Origin: Allodiplogaster sudhausi
Lineage: Eukaryota; Nematoda; Chromadorea; Rhabditida; Diplogasteridae
DNA length: 64,000 nucleotides
Reading direction: 5' to 3'
NCBI GenBank assembly: GCA_945643635.1
Contig: CALZFC010000045.1
Coordinates: forward strand, 995,001-1,059,000
A program made the position numbers and the translations under genes. Below, in pieces: positions 23,001 to 35,692 of this stretch; position 1 is the stretch's first letter; each line of letters begins with the position of its first letter. The notes beneath the pieces are model-generated. The model had not been told where the DNA came from and searched no databases. It saw only the letters and a list, made by a program, of their open reading frames with translations.

Positions 23001-24210
23001 CGGAACATCGGCAACACCGAGATGCTTGGAGCGAGGGAAGAGCTGATGGCGAGCCGCCAACATCGCGTAGAGATTCGCGATGGCCCCGCCTGGTAAGTCA
23101 ATTCTCCATTCAAAGACATAAGGGAAATCTTGTCGTAAACATACTCATAAGTCTAAGCGAAACGAAATTTACAAAAATAGAAACAGGAATGCGGAATGAA
23201 AAGGGGCTCCAACCGGGGGCGAAGATTCCGTCGGCCTTCTCGCAATCCCAGCCGATCGCTTCCCACAACTTCTTCATCACTTCCTTCTCCATTAAGGTAA
23301 ACACTGGTGCAATCTCATACGTGAACCTGAACACATCTTTTAATAGAAGTAAGAAAATATAAAAATGAGAATTGTGATATATGTATGTTAAGAAAAAATA
23401 GGGACTGTCCAACTAAACACGGAAGTAAGGGTAGGAAGATAAATAGGGAGAGATGAGAGAGTGAAAGAAAAAGAGAGAAGAGAGAGTGAAAGAAAGAAGG
23501 AGAGAAGAGAGAGTGAAAGATAGAAGGAGAGAAGAGAGAGAGTGCAAGAATTAAGGAGAGAAGAGAGAGTGAAAAAACGTCGAACATGTTGCTGTTGGCT
23601 GCGGCTGTGAGCCACTCGCCGGCGAGGGAAACGAAATCGAGACCACACGAGATCTGATTGTAGAAGCGGGGATGGCCGGTGCGCACCCCCAGACGAAGCA
23701 CTTCCGAGCACGCCTGCACAACACTCTCTCTCTCTACATCTCCATACTCTCTCTCTTACGAAGTCCCTCTCATTGTTTCTCTTTCTCTCTCCGTCTCACT
23801 CTCCTTCCCCTCTTTCTCACAACTCTCTCTCTCGCTCTCTCTTTTTACTCTGTGTGCCTCTCATCATTTCTTAGTCAGTTCTCTGCCTCTCTCTCTCAAT
23901 TGCCCGTCTAACATGAATAAGTTGTTCCATGTTGTGCGGTTCGTCGGGAATGGAGAGATCAATGAGGGTGGCCATCTCCTTTGGATGGTGGAAGTCGAGA
24001 ATCTTCGTCTCTCGCTTAGTTTGCTCGTGGAGGTATTCAAGAAGGACTTTGACGATCTGAAGGGATATGTTCAGAAAGAACGAAAAGACTCTCACCATTG
24101 AGAAAGCATAGCGGTCATTATAAGAAATGCTGCAAAAACCAAGACCTCCTGGAGGAAGAGCTCAGTGTTCTCCCAGCCATCTTGAGAATGGGGAACGAGG
24201 TCTGTAAAAG
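17006..24210 (-). CDS. Glutamate decarboxylase (PLP-dependent, GABA-producing)
   Basis: Minus-strand gene with at least twelve exons; the first coding exon is not certain (a candidate containing ASKAAKRLDELLYS lies at about 24440-24395). Exons read [20 protein letters not shown] (about 24200); [11 protein letters not shown] then [10 protein letters not shown] (24075-23925); [16 protein letters not shown] (23721-23570); [16 protein letters not shown] with DGIFAPGG (about 23330-23207); [37 protein letters not shown] (22829-22691); [20 protein letters not shown] then HVD (19007-18887); [10 protein letters not shown] and [12 protein letters not shown], with the PLP-binding Lys in NPHK (about 18735-18593); [16 protein letters not shown] then [39 protein letters not shown] and NFFRM; stop at 17006. 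The split HVD|AAWGGG joins perfectly. These are the signatures of glutamate decarboxylase, the cytosolic enzyme turning glutamate into GABA (unc-25 in C. elegans). No inactivating change seen. One intron holds a 3.6-kb minisatellite. Confidence 0.88.
19030..22672. repeat. Intronic polypyrimidine/polypurine minisatellite (51- and 50-bp units, about 70 copies)
   Basis: It fills nearly the whole intron between the SHYSIK exon and the VSATAG exon of glutamate decarboxylase. Two related units alternate: a 51-bp unit beginning AGTCTGCCTCTCTGCTTTTT and a 50-bp unit beginning AGTCCCTCTCAGTCTCTCTC. Both share CCATTGTCTCCCTTCTT and CTCTCTCAG. Order is about 14 x 51, 2 x 50, 13 x 51, 2 x 50, 6 x 51, then about 34 x 50. 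The plus strand is almost pure pyrimidine, so the transcribed intron is GA-rich. The 51-bp unit is a multiple of three and stop-free, which creates long artificial frames on both strands. These are not treated as genes. Confidence 0.95.
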
Positions 24211-24654
24211 AACTTCCATTTTAAGATATCACTACCTACCTCTCTCTTTAGTTATTTGGAACGAGTCTCCGTCCCCTTCTTGAACCGAGTTCCCTGTTGC
24301 ATTTTCTCTTTCGATTTTAACAAATGTTAAAAAAGGCCGTAAGTTTGGAGATGCCTTCAGCTCATTTGAGAAATTGGAGCCCACTAAATGAAGATAGATT
24401 AACCAGAGTAGAGAAGCTCGTCCAGTCGCTTGGCTGCTTTGCTGCGTTGCAGAGGAGACGGGAATGAAAGAGGCGGAGTCATTTCACACTACAGAATTCC
24501 CTTCCCTCCATACATTTATATATACCACTCACCCTTCCTCCTTCATTCACGTGAACTCTGCTGTCGGCTTAAGAAGAGTTCTCTCCTCTCTCATCCGCCA
24601 CGACAGATTCTTCCCTTTTCCGAATTAGCATGGCAAAGTACATTCATACTGGGG
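24211..24654. other. Spacer upstream of glutamate decarboxylase
   Basis: Holds the candidate first exon of the decarboxylase (about 24440-24395, minus) and probably its promoter, followed by pyrimidine-rich sequence up to the start of the UNC-93 relic. No other gene seen. Confidence 0.4.
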
Positions 24655-25660
24655 AATTAGAGAGAGTGGCTATCCGAGCATAATGACCCCGAGATACGGT
24701 AGCACACTAGAAAAATTCCTTCTTCAAATATAAAGAAGCAGCTTGTGTGGGCTTTTGCTGGCTTCTTCTCGTCGCGCTTTGACCTGCGTTCCTTGTTCTG
24801 CCTGGCCATCTCCCTCTATTCTCTTCCCTTCCTTCTCCTTTTCGCCTCCGTTCCAGCTAAGGCCACCTTTGAGAAAACTATCGAAGATTAAGCCGTATTA
24901 CTATGTATATTCTTATTTATTCATTTACATTAGTAATGGTTATCCTCTTATGACTGTTTCCTGTAGTCGCCGGAAGTCCATTCTGATTGGGATTCTCTTT
25001 GGAATGGGCGAAAGTGACAACGTTGTGAAATTTCGTGCTCGTTCACATGCAGTGCACGGTCTAATCCATGCCGACGCCACTGTCTGTACCCATTATTTCA
25101 ACGACGACAAATTTGAATCATAATTTACATAATTCTCGGACGTTCTTTGCCGCTCTAATCCGAACATCGTTCTCTATTAAGGTTCATAGCAATGCAATCG
25201 GAAGGGTAGTGAAAGAGATTGAAAGAGAGAAAGAGAGAGAGATAGAGACAGACAGACAGAGATGGGGAAAGAGATGGGTGAACGAGAAATAAGAGATAAG
25301 AAAACAGAGACAAAGTAAATGGAAAAGGAAGGCTTGTATGTATTTGTATTAAGACTGTCGCAAGTGGTCTCTCTTCTTTTCTCCCGACCTGCCATTGAGT
25401 CCTTCCTCTTCCTTGGAGAAAACCATTGTCTTCGATGGTTTCTGGCGCGTCGTTAGCATTTTCAAGATTTATACGTTTAACATCGCGAATGAAGTGGAAC
25501 TATAATTTCAAAAAAATTATTTCTACTCGTTATTCAAAGTTCATTTCTGTGTCTTCTTCGTAACAGGTATAAAATTAATGTAAATATATTCACAGATCGG
25601 ATGAAAATTTTTTGGAATCACCTAAAACCGAAGAGAACCCAGAGAAATTTTAAACTCTCG
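24655..25660 (+). pseudogene. Decayed UNC-93-like copy (3' half of copy 1)
   Basis: Starts with a remnant of the sixth exon (CCGAGATACGGTAGCAC, as in copy 1 at 14388) and jumps to remnants of exon 9 (GGGCTTTTGCTGGCTTCTTC through CGTTCCAGC), exon 10 (GATTGGGATTCTCTTTGGAATG), exon 11 (TTTCTGGCGCGTCGTTAGC) and the C-terminal exon (CAGATCGGATGAAAATTTT). Exons 7 and 8 are missing, an in-frame stop interrupts the exon-9 remnant near 24890, and frames shift inside exon 10. The duplication continues through the 3' flank to about 26050. It is most like copy 1, not copy 2, so it is a later duplicate of copy 1. Confidence 0.82.
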
Positions 25661-26050
25661 ATCGGCATCCCTCCTCCTGCTCTGTCCGCTCAATCCGAAC
25701 CGCTTCTCTATACTGAGGAAATTCTATCGTTAATTCCTTCGTTCAGTCATATGTAAATACGAACTTGAGTAGATAATCCTGGACAGCGAATTTTTTTTCT
25801 TGTGGACACTGTGCCACGCAGCACTTTTCCAAGCTATGTACATACATACATACTTATACGTATAATGCCGATTACAATAGTACAATTGGATTTGATTCCC
25901 TTTCAATTGCTAACATCATTGCGATTTTTTATGCGAATGATTCATTTGAGCGATTTGTTTAGATACATACAAATCAGCTTTCCTCCCTTCTGTCTTTCTC
26001 TTTCTTCTCAATCTCTCCTTTCTCTCTTTTCATTGCTGTTGATTTCTTAA

Positions 26051-26870
26051 CCGAAATGCTTTCAATAGCTTCATCTGTTCGGCAAGTGACTTTAGGAAGC
26101 CCACGCGAAGTAGAATATAGGTTGTTCGCTAAATAACGATCATCTCATCGATGTACTGTTTTTTTCGTCATTTGTTGAACGGATATTAAACGCACCAACG
26201 ACGCAGAACGGGCGCAGCTGAGTGCAGCGAGAGCAAAAAATGAGAGAAATTAAAGTGACTGTGGGCCGATTTGCTCTGCAAGGAATAGTGCAATCAACAC
26301 CTTCATCTTTTTCTCTTTTGCGTTCGCTGCAAAAATTTTCATCCATTTTTTTAGTTTTCGCAAATTTAGGCAGAAACGTTGACTTGTAATAAAATAATTC
26401 ATATAATGGCAATTAATCAATGCAATAGACACAAATCCTGTCGTGTGCATGTACACATGTACTATGTTATGAATTATTCAAAGCTCACATGAGAAGTACC
26501 AGTCGAATATTCATGCGTACCTATTTGTCATTGCAAAGCGTAATCCGGTTCTTGTTGTCCTGCCCAGGGGCCGCGCCCCTTCTCTGCTCTCCAACTGCTA
26601 TGATCACTGTCGAAAGTGAAATGGCTGTGATGTCGCCTTAGGACTTTGTACACGCTTAGAAGGCTATCTTTGATAGGGGATTTGTTGGGGAGAGGAGATG
26701 TCGGCTGGAAAGTTAACGTTCGGCTTACACCTTTTTTTGTATGTGTTCCTCCTTTAGGGTTCCTTTAATATTTTGTTATCGTTTGCTTATTCTTGCGCTA
26801 TAGCCGATTTGTTTTTACAAATGAAATGATTATCCCGTCTGACATCAGCAACTTTTAAGAGAAGCGACAA
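26051..26870. other. Spacer upstream of UNC-93-like copy 2
   Basis: AT-rich sequence with a short GC-rich patch (CCAGGGGCCGCGCCCC at about 26565). No exon, RNA or repeat recognised. It should include the promoter of the next gene. Confidence 0.4.
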
Positions 26871-29800
26871 ATGGTAAGCGACTCGACCTATCAGACGTTG
26901 ACTTCTCTCTTTCTGGGCGCGGCCGGAGTGTTTATGCATGTCGGCTATGATCTCCAGGTTCGAAGTGACCCGACCCATTCTCAGTCAGATGGTATGCCAT
27001 TTGGTCAATGATACTTATGGTTAGGTAGTAAAGTCATCAATCAACTGCTCCTCTTCATTTGAGTGCACGGGTCAGCGTGACCGGGTTGAACGAGAAAAAA
27101 AAGCATTCACCCAACAATGCCATTGTGTGTATTCATTTTGTGCTATTTGATGAACAACCAAATTAATGACGTTAAGAAATATTTTCAAAATGGAAGTTCT
27201 TGTGCAAATTTCGTATGATGACTGAAAACCTGTTTAGTCGTACATCATTGAAGCCGTGATTAGCTCCGTCCACCGAAGGAACCCCGATCGAATTGGTCCC
27301 CACGACGGATACTACGGGTTCGTGCTTTGAATTGAGACATCTGAAACATTTGCAGAGACATTCCTTTTCCTCTTAAAAAAAACATTTTTGTTCAGACTCG
27401 CAACAGTCTACGCATCGTCATGCATCTTTTCTCTCGTCGCTCCATCTTGCCTCGACTATATCCGAGCAAAGGTATGTAAGCTTCAGATGCCCGAGTTAAT
27501 CGTGTCGCTTATTGCTGTCGTCTCCATCGAAATCGCGTGTGCACATTACATGTCATTATTTATTTATTATCGATTAAAATATCACTTTATTCTTCCAGTG
27601 GCTGTTAGTGGCAAGCGCCGCGGCGTTTGCGTTTGCCCTCGCGGCATATCTCATCATCTTCCGCGCTCTCTACTTCCTCAGCTGCATCGGACTCGGCTTC
27701 GGCTTGGCAGGTTGGAATCAATCAAGATGTCTGCTTCACTGAAATATCATTTATTCTTTTGCTTGAATTTGTGGGACGCCATAAATGCTGATGTCAAGCA
27801 CCACTTATTCAGCATAGCATATACATATCATGATGCATTATCAATCTCTTCAAGCAAATTCCAAAAATTTTCAGCTTACTTTGCTGGCTATCCGTCGTAC
27901 TTGTCTGGTATTTCGACAAGGGAAACCATCTCAAGCAACCAGTCCAGAATGTGGGCACTCTGCACTTACAGGTTCCATTGATACTTTCATTTGTTGCATA
28001 GTTAGACAAATAATAAATGTAGCATTCGAAAAAACGTTATATTCTATTGTTCCAGCACATTCCTGGCTGGCCTGGTCTACATTACGATTAGCAGCATGAC
28101 ATCTTCTACAACAGATGAGAGCGGCTATCGCGTGTACACTGATACTGAGATATGGTAAAGAATTAAGGAGGGGGAGTAGATTTGATATTTGGATCTTGGA
28201 TGACGCCACAGGGATGAGTATTATTTACAATATACTTTAAGAAAAAAAAATGGGTAGCTTTATTATATTTTTCTAATGGTAAGGGTTTTTTGTTTGGAAC
28301 AATAATTGTTTTTTTTTTTCAGGGCAATTTTCGCTACGTTGGCCAGCTTTTCTCTGCTCTCGGCGCTACTGCACGCTTTGCTTCCTTCGCGAAGAGTGCA
28401 AGACGCACTTGGAGACGGCGACGAACAAAGAAGAGCACCTCTCAAGGATCAAATATGTTTGTTACAATCGTTTGTCTAGCTCTTCCACATAAATCGGTAT
28501 AATTTAAAAAGCTGGCGAAAATTATATAAGAAATATGCATACAGATATGTATATATCTTACATTACTGTAGTAATATAAGGTGTAACGTCATGTACCGCC
28601 AAAATGAACGCGGAGCGCGCAATTTTCCAATCAGCATGCAAGTTGTTACTCGTTGGGAACGTTGGGAAGGAAACTATGTATATAAAAAGATCCTTATATA
28701 TCTAGAATAGTCTTGTTTTTTTCACATCGAGCACACTATAATTGAGGGGAGTGTGGTCGTATTTTGACGGTTAAAATAATGCTCAAAGATAAAAGCTTGG
28801 CGCCGAACAAAAACCTCAAAGTCATGTTACTACTTTCCAACTCATATTTGGATTGAAGTAATAATTGTGCTGTATATGGAATTTCATTTGCTTTTCAATG
28901 AAAACAGAATCAATATGTTCGTTGGCTGCAATGAGATATTTAAAGGAGGTATCCGGGGAATAACTAACCTAGTTTTTTTCTATATGCATAGGTTCACCTT
29001 GGCGTAAAACATATCCTGAAAGTATGTGCGATTATCTTCCATTACATTCTCAGCAATAGTAACTTGAAAAATCGCGGGTAGATAATTAGCTACGGTAGGT
29101 CAGAGCTGCCCTCCTATTTCACACGCTCTCTCGACCGAGCGACAGGCAACTTTTTGAGAACGCGCATTCAAACTGGTTCTCTAGCGCTATTGTATAATTA
29201 TTCGCCGGATACTTCCTTTAATGCTCGCTGATTGGAACATTTCGACCATTTGGGAGCAACATCCGGTATTTAATTAAAAGAATTATTATTTTTCTCGTCT
29301 AGACAGTTGATCCTTGCAGGGAACATGTGTTTCGCGCTGAAACACCCGCGCATGCTTCTTCTCGCCCCTTGCTTCCTCTACGGAGGTGCTTTTCTTTCCT
29401 TCTTCCTCGGAATCTACCCAACTTCGCTGCTCTTCACGAAGAGTCTCAGCGGCGACATTTATCTGCCAGCCTACTATGCCATGGCCTTTCCCGTTGGCAA
29501 CACGATCAGTTGGTCAAGTTTTATTTTGTAGGCTATTGATAGATAAATAATTTTTTTATTTCAATTAGTCCACGTACACAAATGATCTCGAATTTGAGTG
29601 GGAATTCTGACGAACTTTTTCTCTTCGCGAGTGCGCGACTTTGGACTGCGCCCTCTTCTCTGCTTGGCCTTGCTCTTCGAGGCTCTTCTGTTCCTGCTCG
29701 TTCTCGCTTCCGTTCCAGCCAACGCCACCTTTGAGAGAACTGACCAGCCGTCGCTGCTCATTCAACCGAGGTGAGTCATTCTCTACGGGTGAAGGGATAC

Positions 29801-31030
29801 AATCAATGTTTATATAGTAAATGCTGGTGCCTCACACGTACAGTAGGATCACGTTTATCGCTTAGGGCAGGGAACAATAGAAACGACGTCGATAACGGAG
29901 AGGGAGAGAGTCGAGGGGAGCAGAGGAAGAGTAGAGAGGGCCCGAGGCGTAGTGGACCGTTGAAGGGGGAGACACCATGGGAAGGGAAGATGGGAGAAGA
30001 GAGGACGAGAGGACAGGAGACCTGAGGGGGACCATAGGGGACACGCGGCGGTCGGCAGACCGCCTCCAGGCAAGACCTCCTAGATGAGTCAGATCTAACC
30101 CTTAAGTACAAGAGAGAAAGGGGAGGAGCAGGGAGAGGGAGGAGCTAGTGTAGCGAGCTACGAACTATACAGAGAGAATAGAGAGACATATATACAGTAT
30201 ACATATGTGCACACTAGAAATAGATATACACTAGAAATACACTATTACTCACATACACTTACAATATTTTTTATTTTTTACGGCGTGTCCCGTAAAAGTA
30301 CAGCGAACAATGTATGTACTCATTCTGTGAATTTTGATGGATTCAATCAGTGAAGATTGATGCATGGACTCCTTGCCCACTGACCGTAGCCATAACTTGC
30401 AGCCGCTGGCTGTGCATCTTGACGGGCGTGCTGTTCGGGATGGGCGACCACGCGAATATGACGACGAGGACGGTGATCGCGTCTCTGGCGCTGCCCGAGT
30501 ATCGCACTCACTCTTACGGCATTCTGCGCTTCTATCATGTCAGCTTTCTCTGATTTCAGGCTTTTCTGTAATCTTTTCAAAGAATATCTGACCGAATCGA
30601 TAATGGATATTTGGCGTGTCGTTCTAAACGCCAAAGAAAGTTTTTGTTTGAAAATCTACATGAGGGTAAAAGAAATCAGTAAAAAAAACAACGCATAATT
30701 TAAAAGAAAGCATGCGTCGGCCTTTGAAAAGTGTGAATATGCAGGCGATCGCGAGCGCCGTCCTCTTCGTGCTGTCGCCGATGCTCTCAAGTTTCCATTA
30801 CGTGGCCGGCTTCTTCGGGCTCGGCTTACTCGCAGCTGCAGGCTTCTGGAGAGTCGTTGGACTCATTCGGTTGGTCAAAGGAAGAAATTACAACTGGCTT
30901 ATCTGACCAATCCTTGAACTCTCTCTCATAGAATATGACAATTCCTTTATTTAGGTCGGGCAAATCATCTGTTTCGTCTTCAACAACGAACATCGGGCCC
31001 GAGTCATTTTCAGAGAAAGAAAAATTTTAA
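26871..31030 (+). CDS. UNC-93-like multi-pass membrane protein, copy 2
   Basis: Same exon plan as copy 1: MVSDSTYQTLTSLFLGAAGV (26871-26959); SYIIEAVISSVHRRNPDRIG; LATVYASSCIFSLVAPSCLD; WLLVASAAAFAFALAAYLII; AYFAGYPSYLSGISTRETIS; TFLAGLVYITISSM; IFATLASFSLLSALLHALLP; HPRMLLLAPCFLYGGAFLSF with YPTSLLFTKSLSGDIYL; FGLRPLLCLALLFEALLFLL; RWLCILTGVLFGMGDHANMT; AVLFVLSPMLSSFHYVAGFF; and a Ser-rich C-terminal exon GKSSVSSSTTNIGPESFSE ending at 31030. Length and splice phases follow copy 1. Differences are mostly conservative except in the last exon, which has diverged. The seventh intron (about 28465-29310) is enlarged by inserted material, including a TIR element. The family is related to UNC-93 (potassium-channel regulation in worm muscle) and UNC93A; the specific function is unknown. 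Confidence 0.82.
28939..29222. mobile_element. Small TIR element in an intron of UNC-93-like copy 2
   Basis: The two ends are imperfect inverted repeats of about 22 bp: AAAGGAGGTATCCGGGGAAT on the left and, reverse-complemented, AAAGGAAGTATCCGGCGAAT on the right. The interior has no recognised frame. Size (about 280 bp) and structure fit a MITE. The target duplication is unclear (ATT/TAA-like flanks), so the superfamily is not assigned. Confidence 0.5.
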
Positions 31031-32650
31031 ACAGATCGATCCTGATGTTACTGTCATATTTATTGAAATAAACAAACATGGCTGCTTTGAATGCCCTATC
31101 AGAAGGAGTTCGGTTCAATATTTAACCGGTATATTTGTTATGCAAATAAAGCAATAAATCTTCCATTTGCCCTTGTCGCCTTTAGTTTCATCTCTCTCAC
31201 TTTTTTCATAACAATGTTGTCAGTCTTCAACGGCAGCATCTTTAATCTAACCAAAAGAAAGGAATGAGTGCAAGAACAAAAGATTCGCTCTGTTACAACT
31301 TGGGTTAGAGCGGTTTCATATTTTTGCTCATATAAATTTTAAATTTTTGAAACTTTTAATTTGTCTATACGTATCTCGTGTTTTTTTTATCCATTTGGAA
31401 ACATGTTTACCACGATTTTTCAAATAAAACATCGAAATGTCCGGGGAAGACCCGAGTAGAGTAGAGAGAACAATTCACATGCATTCTCTATGTAGCATGT
31501 CACTGTCACGAGAGTAATCTCCGGTCGGTGAAATGGATAATAAACCAACATGGCCGTGTTCCGCGAATTCTACGAAGGTATTAGAGAATAAAGAAGACTG
31601 CTGTAGCGAAATCGTTCAAAGTAATGTTCTTGTTGACTCGGATACGACAACAACCCTCTCTTTTTATTTTACGATTGCGAACATCATAAACGTATCGCTG
31701 ACATCGTTCTAGAGAAGCACCGCCCAAACATCTGAAAACTTCCGCCTTCATTTCCCGAACACTGTTGTTGTTTCCCACTTAGCACCTCTTTAACTGCTTG
31801 AATAAAGAGTTTGATTATGAAAATGGTATGCCTTTCTCTTATGTAAATATATATGTATATATGTATATCGATGACTCCATATTATTTCTGAAAACTTCAC
31901 ATACATACATATGTACATATGAATTTCCGGAACTAACTGATTTTCACAAGAGAGTCCTCCAATTGTTGACTCTCTTGGCTCTTGTCAAAGTGCGAAGGGC
32001 TCTCCCGTATTGCATGGGCGTCCCCCGTGTCTAGCTCTCTCTCTCTTATTTTCTCTTATTTTACGACTTCTAGACCAACTCAGTAAACAGGTGGTTTTTA
32101 CACACAATCTCTCTTCTTTATCATTTTCTCCCATTAATCAGTTCATATGGGCTTCGTCCGATATTTCTGGTTCTGATGGCGGAACGGTCAGATGTTGGCG
32201 CCGAACCACAAAACTTGGCTGTTTCTATCGAACTGCTATGTTTTGGTGCGGCGAACACCAAAGGGCCGCCTACTTTTATTGGGTCTTCACAACCTTGTGA
32301 TATTTCGAGTAGGGGCAGCCCCACTTCCCTCTCTGTTTTAAGCACTTTCTGTCTGTTCGCTTCACCGGCGTTTCTACCCCGTTTCTCGCTTGGTCTCGCG
32401 AGGTTGACATTTTGGTTTTATTGGCCAACGAGAGAGGGTCGAGATCAAATTGTTTCGCTGACGCAGACGCAGTCCAAGGTTCCGATAAAAGGAGAGCCAA
32501 GCGGTTCTGCGACTTGATCAGTCAGTTTTGGCTGCTCCGCTTTACTTTTATGGCTGCCCAGATTTAATTCACCTTAACTCTATTCAGATACCCTGCATAA
32601 GTGGCTGAGCCGCAACGCGAGACGACTACGCGACGCGTGTGATCGCCTTC
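31031..32650. other. Intergenic spacer before glutaminase, mostly unexplained
   Basis: AT-rich at first, with short ATGTATAT and CATACATA simple repeats near 31850-31915. The part 32080-32600 is more GC-balanced and gene-flank-like. A TGGCGCCGAAC motif at about 32199 also occurs at 28799 (see findings). A short minus-strand frame at 31778-31581 has no family resemblance and is not called. The end of this region probably contains the glutaminase promoter. Confidence 0.4.
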
Positions 32651-32653
32651 TAA

Positions 32654-35375
32654 AGATGTCCGGCTACGTGCGCAAGCCAAGCTGCTGTCAGCGACGGCAT
32701 AGTTTGTCGCCCCCCCCCCCCCACCCTTTCCAGGCACTCTCTAAATAGAACAATTACTACTCTAATATGATCAAAAAAGAACAGATACTGTATCTTTTAA
32801 ATTATTATTTTGAAGCCCTCCCTTCTCCCGGTGCGACGACGTCTCCTCGAAAGACGTCCATGGCACAATTCATGATAAACACGTCGAAAGCGCTCCAACC
32901 AAACGAGATTCGCTCGACTGGTTTGGCTTGCTTTACCCTTTTTTTAACACTCATGCTCTACCCTTCAAATTTCTATCACTCTATGTCTATACATAATTAT
33001 ATTTTGTCAGTGACAATAATATTTGAAGGAAACTCACCGGCTGATCTTATCTTCGACCTTGTCCGCCTTCCCGACACGGATGAGGCCTCCATCACAAAGC
33101 TCATCAAGGTAATCGTCTTCACGTCGTACATTCATGCTCTTTGCGTACAAGAATCCAGTTGACACGTTCAGGTGTAAGGGAAGAGGTGCTAGCCTTGGCA
33201 AAGATATGTCTATACAAACTAAATCCGCCACACAGGTGCTCAGCTCGTACGGCATTCACGACAGCGATCCGCGTCTCGAACCGATGCTGAGGCGAGTGCG
33301 CTACTATGAAGAAGAGGTCGTTGTCCACCTTTGCCGTCATTTGGGGGATGCTTGATACCTTTCGTTGAGTTTAGATGGACGCTCGAGATGGCGAAGGCTC
33401 TGCGAAGGATGGCATCTACATGGATCGGAGACACTTCAAGGAGTTCGTTAATTTTTAAAATTTTAAACAAACTTTCATAATTTTATTAACTGTCGTGAAT
33501 CTTTCATAAAATTAGTTGAAAACACGTCTTTATTATATAATGCTGATGAATATGTAGTTTAAACCCTGAAAGATATGTCAACATTGTGCTTGACTTGAGA
33601 TGTATTCGACCGTCGGCTGACCTGATCACACAAGCTCTCCGCTCTCACTTGGTCATTCCGAACTGGCCCGAATTCGTCGTCAACATCGAGCGTCTCTTCC
33701 TCGAGGTTCACAAAGAATTATGAGTTATTTTCGACAAAAAATATTTCAAAATTCGAGTGCGCTATTACATGAATCGCTTGCTCCCTTCAGTGCCAGGCAA
33801 TCAAGGAAGGCGAAGTGGCGGCGTACATTCCGCAGCTTGCGCGACAGGACAAAAACCTATGGGGTACCTATGGGCTTTTAAGGAGCTATTAGCAGGGTAT
33901 TTTGTATTGGCTAAAAAAAAACTGGCAAGAAGATGAAAATGAATTTTGTAGGCCTCTCAATGTGCACGATCGACGGGCAGCGTCTCTCGCTCGGCGACAG
34001 TAACGTCAACTTTTGTTTCCAGAGTGTCTCTAAGGTTTTACTTTTTTAAACTAATATCATAAAGATATTACATTGAACTGAAAGATGTTCTTAGCGTGCT
34101 AGTAGAATAAAGCTGAAAATGTCTTCTTGAGGCGTTCAACTACGCCATCGTCGCTTCCGATCTCGGCGCTGAAGGCATTCACTCGTACGTCGGACAAGAG
34201 CCGAGCGGCCGCTCCTTCAACGACATCTGCCTGGACACGCAAGGTTTGCCCGCCAGTCATCATTAAAAATAGTATTTGAATTTCCCGCCAAGAGTTTACT
34301 TAGTAATTTGCAGGCAAGCCACACAATCCTATGATTAATGCGGGAGCCATCATCACGACGTCGCTCATCAGAAATGGCATGGCTTTTGCAGATCGGTCAG
34401 GAGTAGATCAATTCATTTCTATTTCAGAGTCTATGTCGAAATGTCAGTGGAACCAAGCCTGTTTTGTATTGAATGAAGGGTTGTAGAGTAATTCTGTTAA
34501 GGAAGGTTATTTGTAGATACGAATTCATGCTGAACGAGTACCGTAAGCTGGCGGGCGGTGAGCATATCGGGTTCAACAACGGAACGTTAGTCGGCTACTT
34601 CGTTTACGAGTTTTTTAATGGAAGGGGGAAGATGAGAGCAGAAGACAGAGCGGGAGAGAGAGAGAGAGAGTCAGAGAGAGATGGTGATCAAGTAAACAAC
34701 GAAAGAAATAGATAACGGGAGAGACAAAAGAAAGAGATATGGAAAAAAGAGATCGAGCGAGACATTAAAAAATGAGAGGAAATCAGAAAGTGTTGCATCA
34801 TTCTGATGTTACATGATAAATGATTTTAGATTTCTCTCTGAACGGGCGACAGCTGATCGTAACTACGCACTCTCATACTATATGAAGGTGAGATAATGTA
34901 AACATCGCCGACTCACTGCCTTCTTATCTTCATTCTCAGTATTTCTCCTCTACATCTCAGACTCTCTCTCTCTATTTCTCTCTCGCTCTCCCTCCTCGTT
35001 AGTTCAAGTTGTCAGAAGCTAAGACAGACTTTTACTTACAGGAGTACAATTGCTTCCCGCCGGGCATCAAAACACTGCGCGAGGAGCTCGACCTCTACTT
35101 CCAGCTCTGCTCTCTCGAAACCACATGCGAAACACTTGCGGTCATGGCTGCTACACTGGCCAACGGAGGTGAGAGGAAGAGACAGAGTGGGAGAGAGAGA
35201 GTGGAAGAGAGACTGGGAGAGCGAGAGAGAGAGAGAGAGAGTTGTAGAGAGTGGGATAAAGAGTATGAGAGAGAGCGAGAAAGTTGCAGAAAGTGGGAAC
35301 GAGAGGGAAGATTATATCTGTTGAAAAGGCTGCCTAAATTCAGATATTAAAAATTAATTCATTTTCTTCTCTCTG

Positions 35376-35409
<34 letters not shown>

Positions 35410-35640
35410 TCACACTCTCTCTAATAGGAGTCTGCCCGCTGACACTGGAGCGTTGCGTGACAGCTCAGCCGTGTCGTGATGTCCTGTCCCTCATGTACTC
35501 CTGCGGCATGTATGACCTCTCTGGCAAGTTCGCCTTTCAGGTTAGCTACCCGTCCCTTCCTTTCTTGCGTTCGCTTCTCTTCCTCCACATCTTCAATCCC
35601 AGTTCCTCACTTTCTCCTCCTTGCTCTTTCTCTATCTCTA

Positions 35641-35692
<52 letters not shown>

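Noticed and set aside
31581..31778. Minus-strand frame MGNNNSVREMKAEVFRC
   Set aside because: Short, isolated, with no recognised family and no supporting splice context; too weak to call.
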